Assembly (NCBI GenBank): GCA_026415595.1
Contig: JAOAGU010000021.1
Location: 1-13,951 of the forward strand
Direction: 5' to 3'
DNA from: Thermodesulfovibrio sp.
Lineage (GTDB): Bacteria; Nitrospirota; Thermodesulfovibrionia; Thermodesulfovibrionales; Thermodesulfovibrionaceae
DNA: 13,951 nucleotides
Shown here: positions 7,540 to 13,863 of the stretch, one piece after another
How the letters are laid out: every line of letters begins with the position of its first letter
Position numbering within the stretch: position 1 is the first letter of the stretch
The notes under the pieces: model-generated
The model's input: the letters and a program-made list of their open reading frames with translations, nothing else
The model's database searches: none
Told to the model about the DNA's origin: nothing
Position numbers and translations under genes: made by a program

Positions 7540-8959
7540 GCTATATGATAAAAAGATTGCCATAGTAGGTCTTGGGAAAAGTGGTATTGCTCTGGTTAAA
7601 TTACTTTCAGCTTTAGATGTAAAAGTAATTGTAAATGACAAAAAACCAGTAGATGAGATAGAAAAGGATTTAAGCTCTATTTCAGATAAGATTTATAGGA
7701 TATTTGGAGGTAAACATCCTCCTGAGGCTTTCATTGAAGCCCAACTTATTGTAGTAAGTCCCGGGGTTCCAATAAGCACACCTTCTATAGTTTCGGCTAT
7801 TTATAGAGGAATTCCTGTAATAGGTGAAATAGAATTAAGCTGGGAGATTCTAACTCTTCTTAAACCAGATATAAAAATAATTGGCATAACAGGTTCAAAT
7901 GGAAAATCAACTACATCTACACTTACATATGAATTTTTGAAGAAAGACGGTAAAAGGGTGGTGCTTGCTGGTAACATAGGTTTTCCCATGGCAGAGGTAG
8001 TTTATGAAATCTATAATAAAAAAATAGATATTGACTATCTTGTTCTTGAACTCTCAAGTTTTCAGCTTGAAAGTATAAAAAACTTCAAAGTTCATTCTGC
8101 AGCTATTCTCAATATCACGCCTGACCACATGGACAGATATTCGGGAATGAAAGAATATATTGAAGCAAAGGCGAAAATATTTCAGAATCAGGGAGGAGAT
8201 GATTTTCTTATACTTAACATGGATGATAAAAATACAATCTCTTCAATTAAACATTTGAGAGATGTTTATTTAAAAAAAGAGAAACTTCCACATATTCTTT
8301 ATTTTAGTCGATTTCAAAAAGTCTATGGAGCTTTTTTAGAAAAAGAAACTGTTAGATTCCATGTGAGAGAGGAACTATCAGAGGATATAAAAAGGGAAAT
8401 GGAAAATACAGTGCTGCCAGTGAATTCCTTCAAAATCAAAGGAGTGCACAATATTGAAAACATAATGGCAGCTTCCCTTCTTGCTTTTTCAGTAGGATGT
8501 ACTGCAGATAGCATAAAGGAAGTTGTTAAAGAATTTCCCGGTCTTCCTCATAGAATGGAACTTGTAAGAGAAATAGACGGTGTTTCCTATATAAATGATT
8601 CAAAAGGTACGAATGTTGATGCTGTAGCAAAGTCTCTTGACAGTTTCTCGGGTAATGTGATTTTAATAGCAGGTGGAAGAGATAAAGATGGTGATTTTAC
8701 AGCGTTAAAGGAAGTCGTGCAAAAAAAAGTAAAGGCTTTGATTCTTATCGGAGAGGCAAGCCAAAAAATAGCAAATGCCTTAGGTGAAGTTGTGAATCAT
8801 TATTTTGAAAAGGATATGAAATCCGCTGTCATTAAGGCTAAGGATATAGCTCAGCGGGGAGACATTGTTTTACTCTCCCCCGGGTGTGCAAGTTTTGACA
8901 TGTTTAAAAATTTTGAACACAGAGGTGAAATATTTAAGGAGATTGTAAATTCTCTATGA
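7511..8959 (+). CDS. murD: UDP-MurNAc-L-alanine:D-glutamate ligase MurD
   Basis: Second Mur ligase, adding D-Glu in the cytoplasm. With the start at 7511 it is 482 aa, slightly longer than E. coli MurD (438). The frame is open back to 7478, but the ribosome site at 7499-7503 and the short family N terminus favour 7511. Numbering from there, the N-terminal nucleotide-fold motif IVGLGKSG is near residues 18-25, the P-loop GSNGKST is at 128-134, NITPDHMDRY is the metal block, and Lys220 in YIEAKAKIF is the expected carbamylated lysine. The C-terminal domain shows NDSKGTNVDA, AGGRDKDGDF and SPGCASFDMFKNFEHRG. The 5' end overlaps the dacA-like gene by 29 bases; the 3' end overlaps ftsW by 4 (ATGA). 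Confidence 0.95.
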   Translation: MQRLIHNLSELYDKKIAIVGLGKSGIALVKLLSALDVKVIVNDKKPVDEIEKDLSSISDKIYRIFGGKHPPEAFIEAQLIVVSPGVPISTPSIVSAIYRGIPVIGEIELSWEILTLLKPDIKIIGITGSNGKSTTSTLTYEFLKKDGKRVVLAGNIGFPMAEVVYEIYNKKIDIDYLVLELSSFQLESIKNFKVHSAAILNITPDHMDRYSGMKEYIEAKAKIFQNQGGDDFLILNMDDKNTISSIKHLRDVYLKKEKLPHILYFSRFQKVYGAFLEKETVRFHVREELSEDIKREMENTVLPVNSFKIKGVHNIENIMAASLLAFSVGCTADSIKEVVKEFPGLPHRMELVREIDGVSYINDSKGTNVDAVAKSLDSFSGNVILIAGGRDKDGDFTALKEVVQKKVKALILIGEASQKIANALGEVVNHYFEKDMKSAVIKAKDIAQRGDIVLLSPGCASFDMFKNFEHRGEIFKEIVNSL

Positions 8960-10134
8960 ACAAGGAATCACTTGATAAAACCCTTATGTTTACAGTAGTT
9001 ATTCTTATTATTATAGGCCTCATCGCAGTTTATAGCTCAACCTCGGTTTTATCTTCTGTAAAGGTTAAATATGCAAATAAGGGAGGATTGATTTATCTGC
9101 AGAAGCAGTTATTTACTCTTGTTTTAGGCTCCATTCTAATGATTATATTTATTTATTTCCCAAGGGAAAAATTTAAAAAAATAGTAATCCCTTTATTAAT
9201 AATTTCCTTTTTATTACTAATTCTTGTTTTTTCTCCTCTTGGGGTTAGTGCTGGTGGAGCGAGAAGATGGCTTAAGCTGTGGCCAAGTGTTTTTCAACCT
9301 TCGGAACTTGTAAAGCTTGCGATGGTTTTCTTCCTTGCATGGTTTTTAAGCAGACCTGAGTATGATAAAAATAAAATTGTACATTTTTTAATTCCTGTAG
9401 GATTAATGGGAATTTTTCAGTTGATTTTTCTGAAACAGCCAGATTTTGGTGCAGCCATGACTCTTGGCATTATAACTTTTATAATGCTTTTTATTGCAGG
9501 AATAAGTCTAAAGTTTATTGGAGTTACATCCATACTTGCCTTGCCTGTTATATTTTACCTTGCTAAGGAGCCCTATAGATGGAAAAGAATAACCTCTTTT
9601 CTTGACCCATGGGCTGATCCGCAAGGTAGCGGATTTCAATTGGTTCAGTCTTTAATAGCTCTCGGAAGTGGAGGGCTTACTGGGCAAGGTCTTGGTGAAG
9701 GCAGACAAAAACTTGCCTATTTGCCAGAGATTCATACAGATTTTATTTTTGCACACATTGGTGAAGAAATGGGATTTATTGGAGCATCATTGGTTGTTAT
9801 TCTCTTTTTTATTTTATCTATGAAAGGTTTTAAGATTGCCATAAGACAAAAAGAATCATTTTACTATTTTCTTGCTTCAGGTATTACAGTGATGATTTCT
9901 ATTCAGGCTCTAATAAACTTTGCTGTTGTAACAGGACTTGCACCGACAAAAGGACTGCCCTTACCATTTATAAGTTATGGTGGTTCATCTATGGTAATTA
10001 GTCTTATGTCAGTAGGGATTTTACTTAATCTTTCAAAAGTTGATTCTCCTTTTTTATCTGAAGAGTTACTGTTAAGTAAGAAAAGATCGCAAATAACACA
10101 CAGATATTACTACAGGGGGAGAAGGTTTTCATGA
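8956..10134 (+). CDS. ftsW: Septal peptidoglycan glycosyltransferase FtsW (SEDS family)
   Basis: SEDS-family polytopic membrane protein of 392 aa with about ten hydrophobic helices. It polymerises lipid II into septal glycan together with FtsI. The periplasmic loop carries LGSGGLTGQGLGEGRQK and LPEIHTDFIFAHIGEE, where Asp262 matches the essential SEDS aspartate. The family signature LAPTKGLPLPFISYGGSSM follows near the C terminus. GGARRW and QPSELVKLA are further conserved blocks. SEDS proteins include RodA and SpoVE, but the position between murD and murG is that of ftsW. The ATG overlaps the murD stop and the TGA overlaps the murG ATG, both as ATGA. The polar, Arg/Ser/Lys-rich end (last 25 residues) is cytoplasmic. 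Confidence 0.95.
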   Translation: MNKESLDKTLMFTVVILIIIGLIAVYSSTSVLSSVKVKYANKGGLIYLQKQLFTLVLGSILMIIFIYFPREKFKKIVIPLLIISFLLLILVFSPLGVSAGGARRWLKLWPSVFQPSELVKLAMVFFLAWFLSRPEYDKNKIVHFLIPVGLMGIFQLIFLKQPDFGAAMTLGIITFIMLFIAGISLKFIGVTSILALPVIFYLAKEPYRWKRITSFLDPWADPQGSGFQLVQSLIALGSGGLTGQGLGEGRQKLAYLPEIHTDFIFAHIGEEMGFIGASLVVILFFILSMKGFKIAIRQKESFYYFLASGITVMISIQALINFAVVTGLAPTKGLPLPFISYGGSSMVISLMSVGILLNLSKVDSPFLSEELLLSKKRSQITHRYYYRGRRFS

Positions 10135-11231
10135 AGGTAATAATAGCTGGAGGTGGAACTGGAGGGCATCTATTTCCAGGTGTTGCCCTCGCCTCTTTCA
10201 TAAGGACAAAATATCCCGATGCAGAGATAGTTTTTATTGGAACAGAAAGAGGGTTAGAAGCAAAGGTAATACCCAATTTGGGCTATAAATTAAAGCTTAT
10301 TTCTGTAAAAGGCTTTGTGGGTAAATCTTTAAATGAAAAAGCAAAATCCATATTGAAGCTTTTAAAATCTATATCAGAATGTAAAAATATTATAAATTCC
10401 TTATCACCTCACATTGTTTTTGGCGTTGGTGGATATGCTTCTCTGCCAATGGTATTCACTGCTGCTTTAAAAAAAATTCCTACAATTATTCTTGAACAAA
10501 ATACAGTACCAGGGCTGGCAAATAAGATTCTTGGAAAGTTTGTAGATGCCATTGGTATAACCTATCCAGAAACCTTAGATTATTTTCCTAAGGAAAAGGT
10601 ATATCTAACAGGAACTCCCATAAGAAGGGAAATCTTATTTGGTGATAGAGAAAGGGCTATTGAAATTTTTAACCTTGAAAAAGGAAAATTAACCTTATTG
10701 ATTTTTGGAGGAAGCCTTGGTGCGAGGAAAATAAATAAAGCAGTTACTGAAGGATTATCCTATTTAATTCCACTTAAAGATAGAATTCAGATAATTCATC
10801 AAACAGGTGAGGCTGACTATGAATGGGTAGCAAAGGAATACAAAAATTTTTCTTTCAAGGCTACTGTTTTACCTTTCATATATGAGATGGCAGAGGCTTA
10901 TGCAATTGCAGACTTAATAGTTTGTAGGGCAGGCGCTTCAACTGTGGCAGAGCTTACAGCACTCGGGAAAGCATCAATTTTAATACCATATCCATATGCA
11001 GCCTATAATCATCAAGAACTAAATGCACGAAGACTTCTCAGCCGCGGTGCCTGTGAAATGATTCTTGACAGAGAGCTTAATGGTGAGATTATTTCAAAAA
11101 AAATAAATAAAATTTTAACAGATTCTCAAACTAAAAAAGAGATGGAGATGGCATCTCTTGCCTTTGGGAAGGCAAATGCTGCTGAAAAAATTGTAGAAAT
11201 TGGAGAATCACTAATGAGGAGGAAAATGTAG
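10131..11231 (+). CDS. murG: UDP-GlcNAc:lipid I N-acetylglucosaminyltransferase MurG
   Basis: GT28 family glycosyltransferase (366 aa) on the inner face of the membrane; it adds GlcNAc to lipid I to give lipid II. The N-terminal Rossmann domain begins at once with GGGTGGHLFPG (residues 7-17, His13), followed by GVGGYAS and LEQNTVPGLANK. The C-terminal domain has GTPIRREI, FGGSLGARKIN (Gly193-Gly194-Ser195) and the nucleotide-sugar motif RAGASTVAEL (266-275), then PYPYAAYNHQ. A GGGGGAGAAGG purine run ends 5 bases before the ATG. It overlaps ftsW by ATGA, and its TAG directly abuts the murC ATG. Complete and normal in length (E. coli 355). Confidence 0.97.
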   Translation: MKVIIAGGGTGGHLFPGVALASFIRTKYPDAEIVFIGTERGLEAKVIPNLGYKLKLISVKGFVGKSLNEKAKSILKLLKSISECKNIINSLSPHIVFGVGGYASLPMVFTAALKKIPTIILEQNTVPGLANKILGKFVDAIGITYPETLDYFPKEKVYLTGTPIRREILFGDRERAIEIFNLEKGKLTLLIFGGSLGARKINKAVTEGLSYLIPLKDRIQIIHQTGEADYEWVAKEYKNFSFKATVLPFIYEMAEAYAIADLIVCRAGASTVAELTALGKASILIPYPYAAYNHQELNARRLLSRGACEMILDRELNGEIISKKINKILTDSQTKKEMEMASLAFGKANAAEKIVEIGESLMRRKM

Positions 11232-12605
11232 ATGTATCAGTTTAAGAAAATTCATTTTGTTGGAATTGGCGGAATTGGAATGAGCGGAATCGCAGAAGTT
11301 TTAAAAAACATGGGATACACAGTAACAGGCTCTGATATAAAAGAGTCTGACACGGTAAGGAGGCTTAAAAGCCTTGGAATAAAGGTATGCATAGGACATA
11401 GTGCGGATAATTTAGATGAAACAGATGTGGTTGTTTTCTCATCTGCTGTAAAATCTGATAATCCTGAAATTATTAAGGCAAAGGCAATGGGGATACCTGT
11501 TATTCCAAGAGCAGAGATGCTTGCAGAACTCTGCAGGCTTAAATACTCAATTTTAATAGCAGGAGCTCATGGAAAAACAACCACCACATCTCTTATTGCA
11601 ACTGTCTTAAATGATGCAGGATTTGATCCTACAGTGGTCGTAGGAGGAAAACTTAAGTCTCTTGGGACAAATGCAAGGCTTGGTCAAGGTGAATTTTTAG
11701 TAGCAGAGGCTGATGAAAGTGACGGCAGTTTTCTTAAATTGAGCCCTGCAATTTCTGTTATAACCAATATTGACAGAGAACATCTTGACTATTTTAAAAA
11801 CTTAAGAAGAATAAAAAAGGCTTTTCTTGAGTTTGCTGATAAGATTCCATTTTACGGGGTTTCTATACTTTGTAGAGAATGTAGACACATAAGGGCTCTA
11901 ATTCCTCATTTAACAAGAAGATATTTAACCTACGGATTTGATGAAAGTGCTGATTTCTATGCAAAAAAAATTAGCTATAAGTCACCATATGTTTCCTTTG
12001 AAGCATTTTATAAAAATAGAGCAATGGGAGAGTTTAAAATTACTGTTCCTGGTAAACACAATGTCTTAAATGCATTAGCCACAATAGCTGTGGCAAAGGA
12101 GCTCTCTGTACCTTTTGATAAGGTAAAGGAGTCTTTGCAGAACTTTAAAGGCATTGGAAGAAGATTTGAATTTAAAGGAGAAAAAAATGGAATAAAATTT
12201 TACGATGACTATGGACATCATCCCACAGAAATAAGAGCAGTACTTAAGACTGCCATGTGGTTAAGACCTTCAAGACTTTGCGTAATATTTCAGCCACATA
12301 GATTTACAAGAACAAGAGACTTAATGGAGCATTTTATAAAGGTTTTCAAAGAAGTATTAAGAAAAAGGGATCTTCTCTTTTTGATGGAGATATATCCTGC
12401 CAGTGAACCACCTATTAAAGGTGTTAGCGGAGAAGTTTTATACGATAGGCTTCAAAGTGCAGGTGTTAATGTGAGATTTAATCCTGATAAAGAAGGTATA
12501 AAAGAAGATATACTAAAAGAGTTAAAAGCAGGTGATGTTGTTTTTACAGTGGGAGCAGGTGACGTTTATAAAATTGGAGAGGCGGTAAGGGATGGATTAT
12601 CTTAA
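11232..12605 (+). CDS. murC: UDP-MurNAc:L-alanine ligase MurC
   Basis: First Mur ligase, adding L-Ala to UDP-MurNAc (457 aa). The N-terminal domain opens with FVGIGGIGMSGIAEVL. The P-loop GAHGKTT is at 111-117, and VAEADESDGSFL and TNIDREHLDYF form the central active site. DDYGHHPTEI at 325-334 and QPHRFTRTRDL are in the C-terminal domain. A small CRECRH (Cys-x-x-Cys) lies in the central domain where relatives usually have an acidic DDP-type turn; its meaning is unknown. AGGAGG at 11217-11222, 9 bases upstream, serves the start directly after the murG stop. The stop TAA at 12603-12605 is followed by AA-ATG-CC, the compact junction used elsewhere in this operon, but that ATG no longer leads into murB (see the inserted element). 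Confidence 0.96.
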   Translation: MYQFKKIHFVGIGGIGMSGIAEVLKNMGYTVTGSDIKESDTVRRLKSLGIKVCIGHSADNLDETDVVVFSSAVKSDNPEIIKAKAMGIPVIPRAEMLAELCRLKYSILIAGAHGKTTTTSLIATVLNDAGFDPTVVVGGKLKSLGTNARLGQGEFLVAEADESDGSFLKLSPAISVITNIDREHLDYFKNLRRIKKAFLEFADKIPFYGVSILCRECRHIRALIPHLTRRYLTYGFDESADFYAKKISYKSPYVSFEAFYKNRAMGEFKITVPGKHNVLNALATIAVAKELSVPFDKVKESLQNFKGIGRRFEFKGEKNGIKFYDDYGHHPTEIRAVLKTAMWLRPSRLCVIFQPHRFTRTRDLMEHFIKVFKEVLRKRDLLFLMEIYPASEPPIKGVSGEVLYDRLQSAGVNVRFNPDKEGIKEDILKELKAGDVVFTVGAGDVYKIGEAVRDGLS

Positions 12606-12607
12606 AA

Positions 12608-12612
12608 ATGCC
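12608..12612 (+). repeat. Left copy of a candidate 5-bp target duplication (ATGCC)
   Basis: ATGCC directly left of the palindromic region, matching ATGCC at 12975-12979, which is the start of murB. Three of the five bases are simply a start codon, so the match alone is weak; the junction pattern gives it weight. Confidence 0.4.
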
Positions 12613-12643
12613 GATACAGATAATCGCTGGATTTCGCTTCTGA
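12608..12643 (+). pseudogene. Possible relic of the original murB start (11-codon minicistron)
   Basis: Two bases after the murC stop an ATG-CCG opens an 11-codon frame ending with TGA at 12641. TAA-AA-ATG here is identical to the ftsL/ftsI (850-857) and murE/murF (4061-4068) junctions, and real murB also begins ATG-CC. I infer that this was the murB start before the palindromic element inserted. It may still be translated as a short coupled peptide ahead of murB, but it has no close Shine-Dalgarno. Not a functional gene. Confidence 0.35.
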
Positions 12644-12794
12644 GAGATTCTTTGACATTTCTAAATTCTCTTCGCTACAACCGCAAAACTCGCCTTTCAG
12701 GTTCAAACAGTTGCGGCTGTTTTACGCTTAGTTCGTTAAGAAATGTTACCAAAGAATCTCTAAAGTCACTCAATCCAGCTTATCTCAATTGGCA
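12609..12794. repeat. Module 1: long imperfect palindrome
   Basis: Successive arms pair from outside inward: TGCC 12609-12612 with GGCA 12791-12794; GATAA 12619-12623 with TTATC 12780-12784; GCTGGATT 12626-12633 with AATCCAGC 12772-12779; AGAGATTCTTTG 12643-12654 with CAAAGAATCTCT 12750-12761 (12 bp, perfect); ACATTTCT 12655-12662 with AGAAATGT 12739-12746. Near the centre CCGCAA 12681-12686 can pair with TTGCGG 12711-12716, or AAACAG 12705-12710 with CTGTTT 12717-12722. The 8-base direct repeat AAAAATGC flanks the module (12604-12611 and 12794-12801). As RNA it would form one long interrupted rod. Confidence 0.8.
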
Positions 12795-12861
12795 AAAATG
12801 CGGGGTTATGAGAGTAATGAAAACCTATCACATTGATGGATATGGCTTTTCGCTCATTCTC

Positions 12862-12881
12862 GCAGGACATCCATGTCCTGC
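12862..12881. repeat. Hairpin A of module 2
   Basis: Perfect 9-bp inverted repeat GCAGGACAT / ATGTCCTGC around a CC centre. The apex octamer CATCCATG (12868-12875) is the same as in hairpin B. Confidence 0.8.
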
Positions 12882-12889
12882 TCCGAGGC

Positions 12890-12932
12890 TGGCAATCTGC
12901 TTCACCATCCATGGTGAATCCTTAGATTGCCA
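12890..12932. repeat. Hairpin B of module 2 (two stacked stems)
   Basis: Outer stem TGGCAATCT 12890-12898 with AGATTGCCA 12924-12932 (9 bp, perfect). Inner stem TTCACCAT 12901-12908 with ATGGTGAA 12911-12918 (8 bp, perfect) around CC. An asymmetric internal loop (2 against 5 bases) separates them. The apex is CATCCATG, as in hairpin A. No T-run follows, so it is not a classical terminator on the coding strand. Confidence 0.8.
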
Positions 12933-12966
12933 AAAGCCGCTCAAAGCTTATATCCATCCAACCTGT

Positions 12967-12970
12967 AGGG
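12967..12970 (+). promoter_or_regulatory. Weak ribosome binding site of murB, supplied by the palindromic region
   Basis: AGGG lies 4 bases before the murB ATG and overlaps the right outer arm (TAGG) of module 2. It is weaker than the other sites in the operon, and pairing with CCTA at 12824-12827 could hide it. Confidence 0.35.
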
Positions 12971-12974
12971 ATAT

Positions 12975-12979
12975 ATGCC
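12975..12979 (+). repeat. Right copy of a candidate 5-bp target duplication (ATGCC)
   Basis: These are the first five bases of murB and match 12608-12612. If they are a true target duplication, the insertion restored the murB start codon and so left the protein unchanged. Confidence 0.4.
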
Positions 12980-13862
12980 AAAGATAGAGACTTTTTGCAA
13001 AGAAAAGGGTATTTTGTACAAGAAGAATGAGTCTCTTGCTCAATATACTACTCTCAGAATCGGCGGTGAAGCTGCAATGATTGTTTTTCCACGGGAGGAA
13101 CATATAAGAGAATTATTAGAAGTAATAAAAAATGAAGGATTATCCTATTACATGGTTGGAGGAGGCAGTAATTTACTCGTAAGTGATAGAGGATTTAAAG
13201 GTGTAATAGTTAATACGAAAAAGATGGATACTATAAGATTGGAGAGATATACGCTTAAGGTAGGAGCTGGGGTGATGCTGGGGAGAGTTCTTGCTTTTCT
13301 TGGTAAGCGAGGGCTTTCTGGCATGGAAGGGCTTATAGGTATCCCTGGAACTGTAGGCGGTGCAGTTTTTTGTAACGCGGGTTCTTTTGGATACGAGATA
13401 AAGGATTGCCTTGAGGAAATTGAATTAATTGATGAAGCTTTGAATATAAAAAATCTCAAAAAATCTGAGATTAATTTCAGGTACAGAAGTTCCGGGCTAT
13501 CTGAAAGTGTAATAATAAAAACTGTAAAATTTGTTTTAAAAGAAGAAAGGGAAGATATTTTTGGGAAAATGAAGGAGTTTCTAATAAAGAAAAGAGAAAG
13601 CCAACCAATTAAAGACCATTCAGCAGGTTGTGTCTTTAAAAATCCTGACGGGACTTCTGCAGGATTTCTTATAGATAAAGCAGGGTTAAAAGGTACAAGA
13701 GTAGGAGACATTATTGTAAGTAAAATGCATGCAAACTATTTTATAAATATTGGTAAGGGAAAGGCATCGGATTTTTTAAAATTGATGGATATGGTAAAAG
13801 AAAGGGTTTTTAAGATTTTTTCAGTGGAACTACGACCCGAAATAAGATTTTTGGAGGCTTAA
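12975..13862 (+). CDS. murB: UDP-N-acetylenolpyruvoylglucosamine reductase MurB
   Basis: FAD-dependent, NADPH-using cytoplasmic reductase (295 aa) that makes UDP-MurNAc, the MurC substrate. The FAD domain has QYTTLRIGGEA, VGGGSNLLVSD (Gly62-Gly63-Gly64-Ser65-Asn66) and IPGTVGGAVFCNAG (123-136). YRSSGL contains Tyr170-Arg171, matching the E. coli Tyr-Arg pair. KDHSAGCVFKNPDG has Cys219 where most family members have the catalytic acid Ser, and RPEIRF supplies Glu289. The start is forced: an in-frame TAG at 12966-12968 closes the frame upstream and the next Met is at about residue 34. It is separated from murC by 369 bases of palindromic DNA, unlike every other junction here. The stop is 1 base before ddl. 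Confidence 0.96.
   Translation: MPKIETFCKEKGILYKKNESLAQYTTLRIGGEAAMIVFPREEHIRELLEVIKNEGLSYYMVGGGSNLLVSDRGFKGVIVNTKKMDTIRLERYTLKVGAGVMLGRVLAFLGKRGLSGMEGLIGIPGTVGGAVFCNAGSFGYEIKDCLEEIELIDEALNIKNLKKSEINFRYRSSGLSESVIIKTVKFVLKEEREDIFGKMKEFLIKKRESQPIKDHSAGCVFKNPDGTSAGFLIDKAGLKGTRVGDIIVSKMHANYFINIGKGKASDFLKLMDMVKERVFKIFSVELRPEIRFLEA
13853..13857 (+). promoter_or_regulatory. Shine-Dalgarno of ddl
   Basis: GGAGG in the last codons of murB, 6 bases before the ddl ATG at 13864. It confirms the start of the truncated last gene. Confidence 0.75.
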
Positions 13863-13863
13863 A

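Larger units (their letters stand above)
12824..12969. repeat. Module 2: palindrome enclosing two nested hairpins
   Basis: Outer arms: CCTA 12824-12827 with TAGG 12966-12969; GATGGATAT 12835-12843 with ATATCCATC 12950-12958 (9 bp); GGCTTTT 12844-12850 with AAAAGCC 12932-12938. Inside are two hairpins (12862-12881 and 12890-12932), so the folded RNA would be a branched, three-way-type structure. The right arm reaches into the presumed ribosome binding region of murB. Confidence 0.78.
12613..12974. mobile_element. Putative non-coding palindromic insertion (MITE/REP-like composite) between murC and murB
   Basis: This is the only long non-coding stretch in the window. It is built almost entirely of two imperfect palindromes joined by a short linker and encodes no recognisable protein or transposase. 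Hand counts give 28/60 G+C at 12661-12720 and 33/60 at 12841-12900, against 19/60 in murB at 13561-13620. It is bounded by ATGCC on both sides. Its ends share a weak inverted match: TACAG at 12615 and GCTGGAT at 12626, against ATCCAAC-CTGTA at 12956-12967. Non-autonomous palindromic elements of this kind are mobilised by enzymes encoded elsewhere. I infer insertion at the murB start; the family is not recognised, and copy number cannot be tested from one window. Alternatives are two separate insertions or a resident structured regulatory RNA. Confidence 0.55.

Noticed and set aside
12652..12681. TTGACA (12652-12657) with TACAAC 18 bases downstream as a promoter for murB
   Set aside because: The -10 matches only 4 of 6 bases, the spacing is long, and TTGACA is explained by the palindrome arms. 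It could be tested by 5'-end mapping but is not supported as a feature.
12690..12716. GGTTCAAA (12700-12707) resembling a tRNA T-loop
   Set aside because: No matching T-stem, anticodon arm or acceptor stem can be built around it.
12705..12722. AAACAG-TTGCGG-CTGTTT hairpin as an intrinsic terminator after murC
   Set aside because: The stem is short and AT-rich and only a few T bases follow. An early terminator would also cut off murB and ddl.
12608..12979. CRISPR array suggested by repeated CATCC/ATGCC words in the spacer
   Set aside because: There are no regularly spaced direct repeats with unique spacers; the structure is inverted, not arrayed.
12592..12987. A 131-codon plus-strand frame spanning the murC end and the whole spacer
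   Set aside because: It starts inside murC in another frame, runs through both palindromes, resembles no family I know, and overlaps the murB start. Its openness fits non-coding DNA of raised G+C.
13148..13711. A 187-codon minus-strand frame opposite murB, and similar minus-strand frames elsewhere
   Set aside because: They lie wholly antisense to well-identified genes, have no family resemblance or ribosome sites, and reflect codon bias of the real strand.
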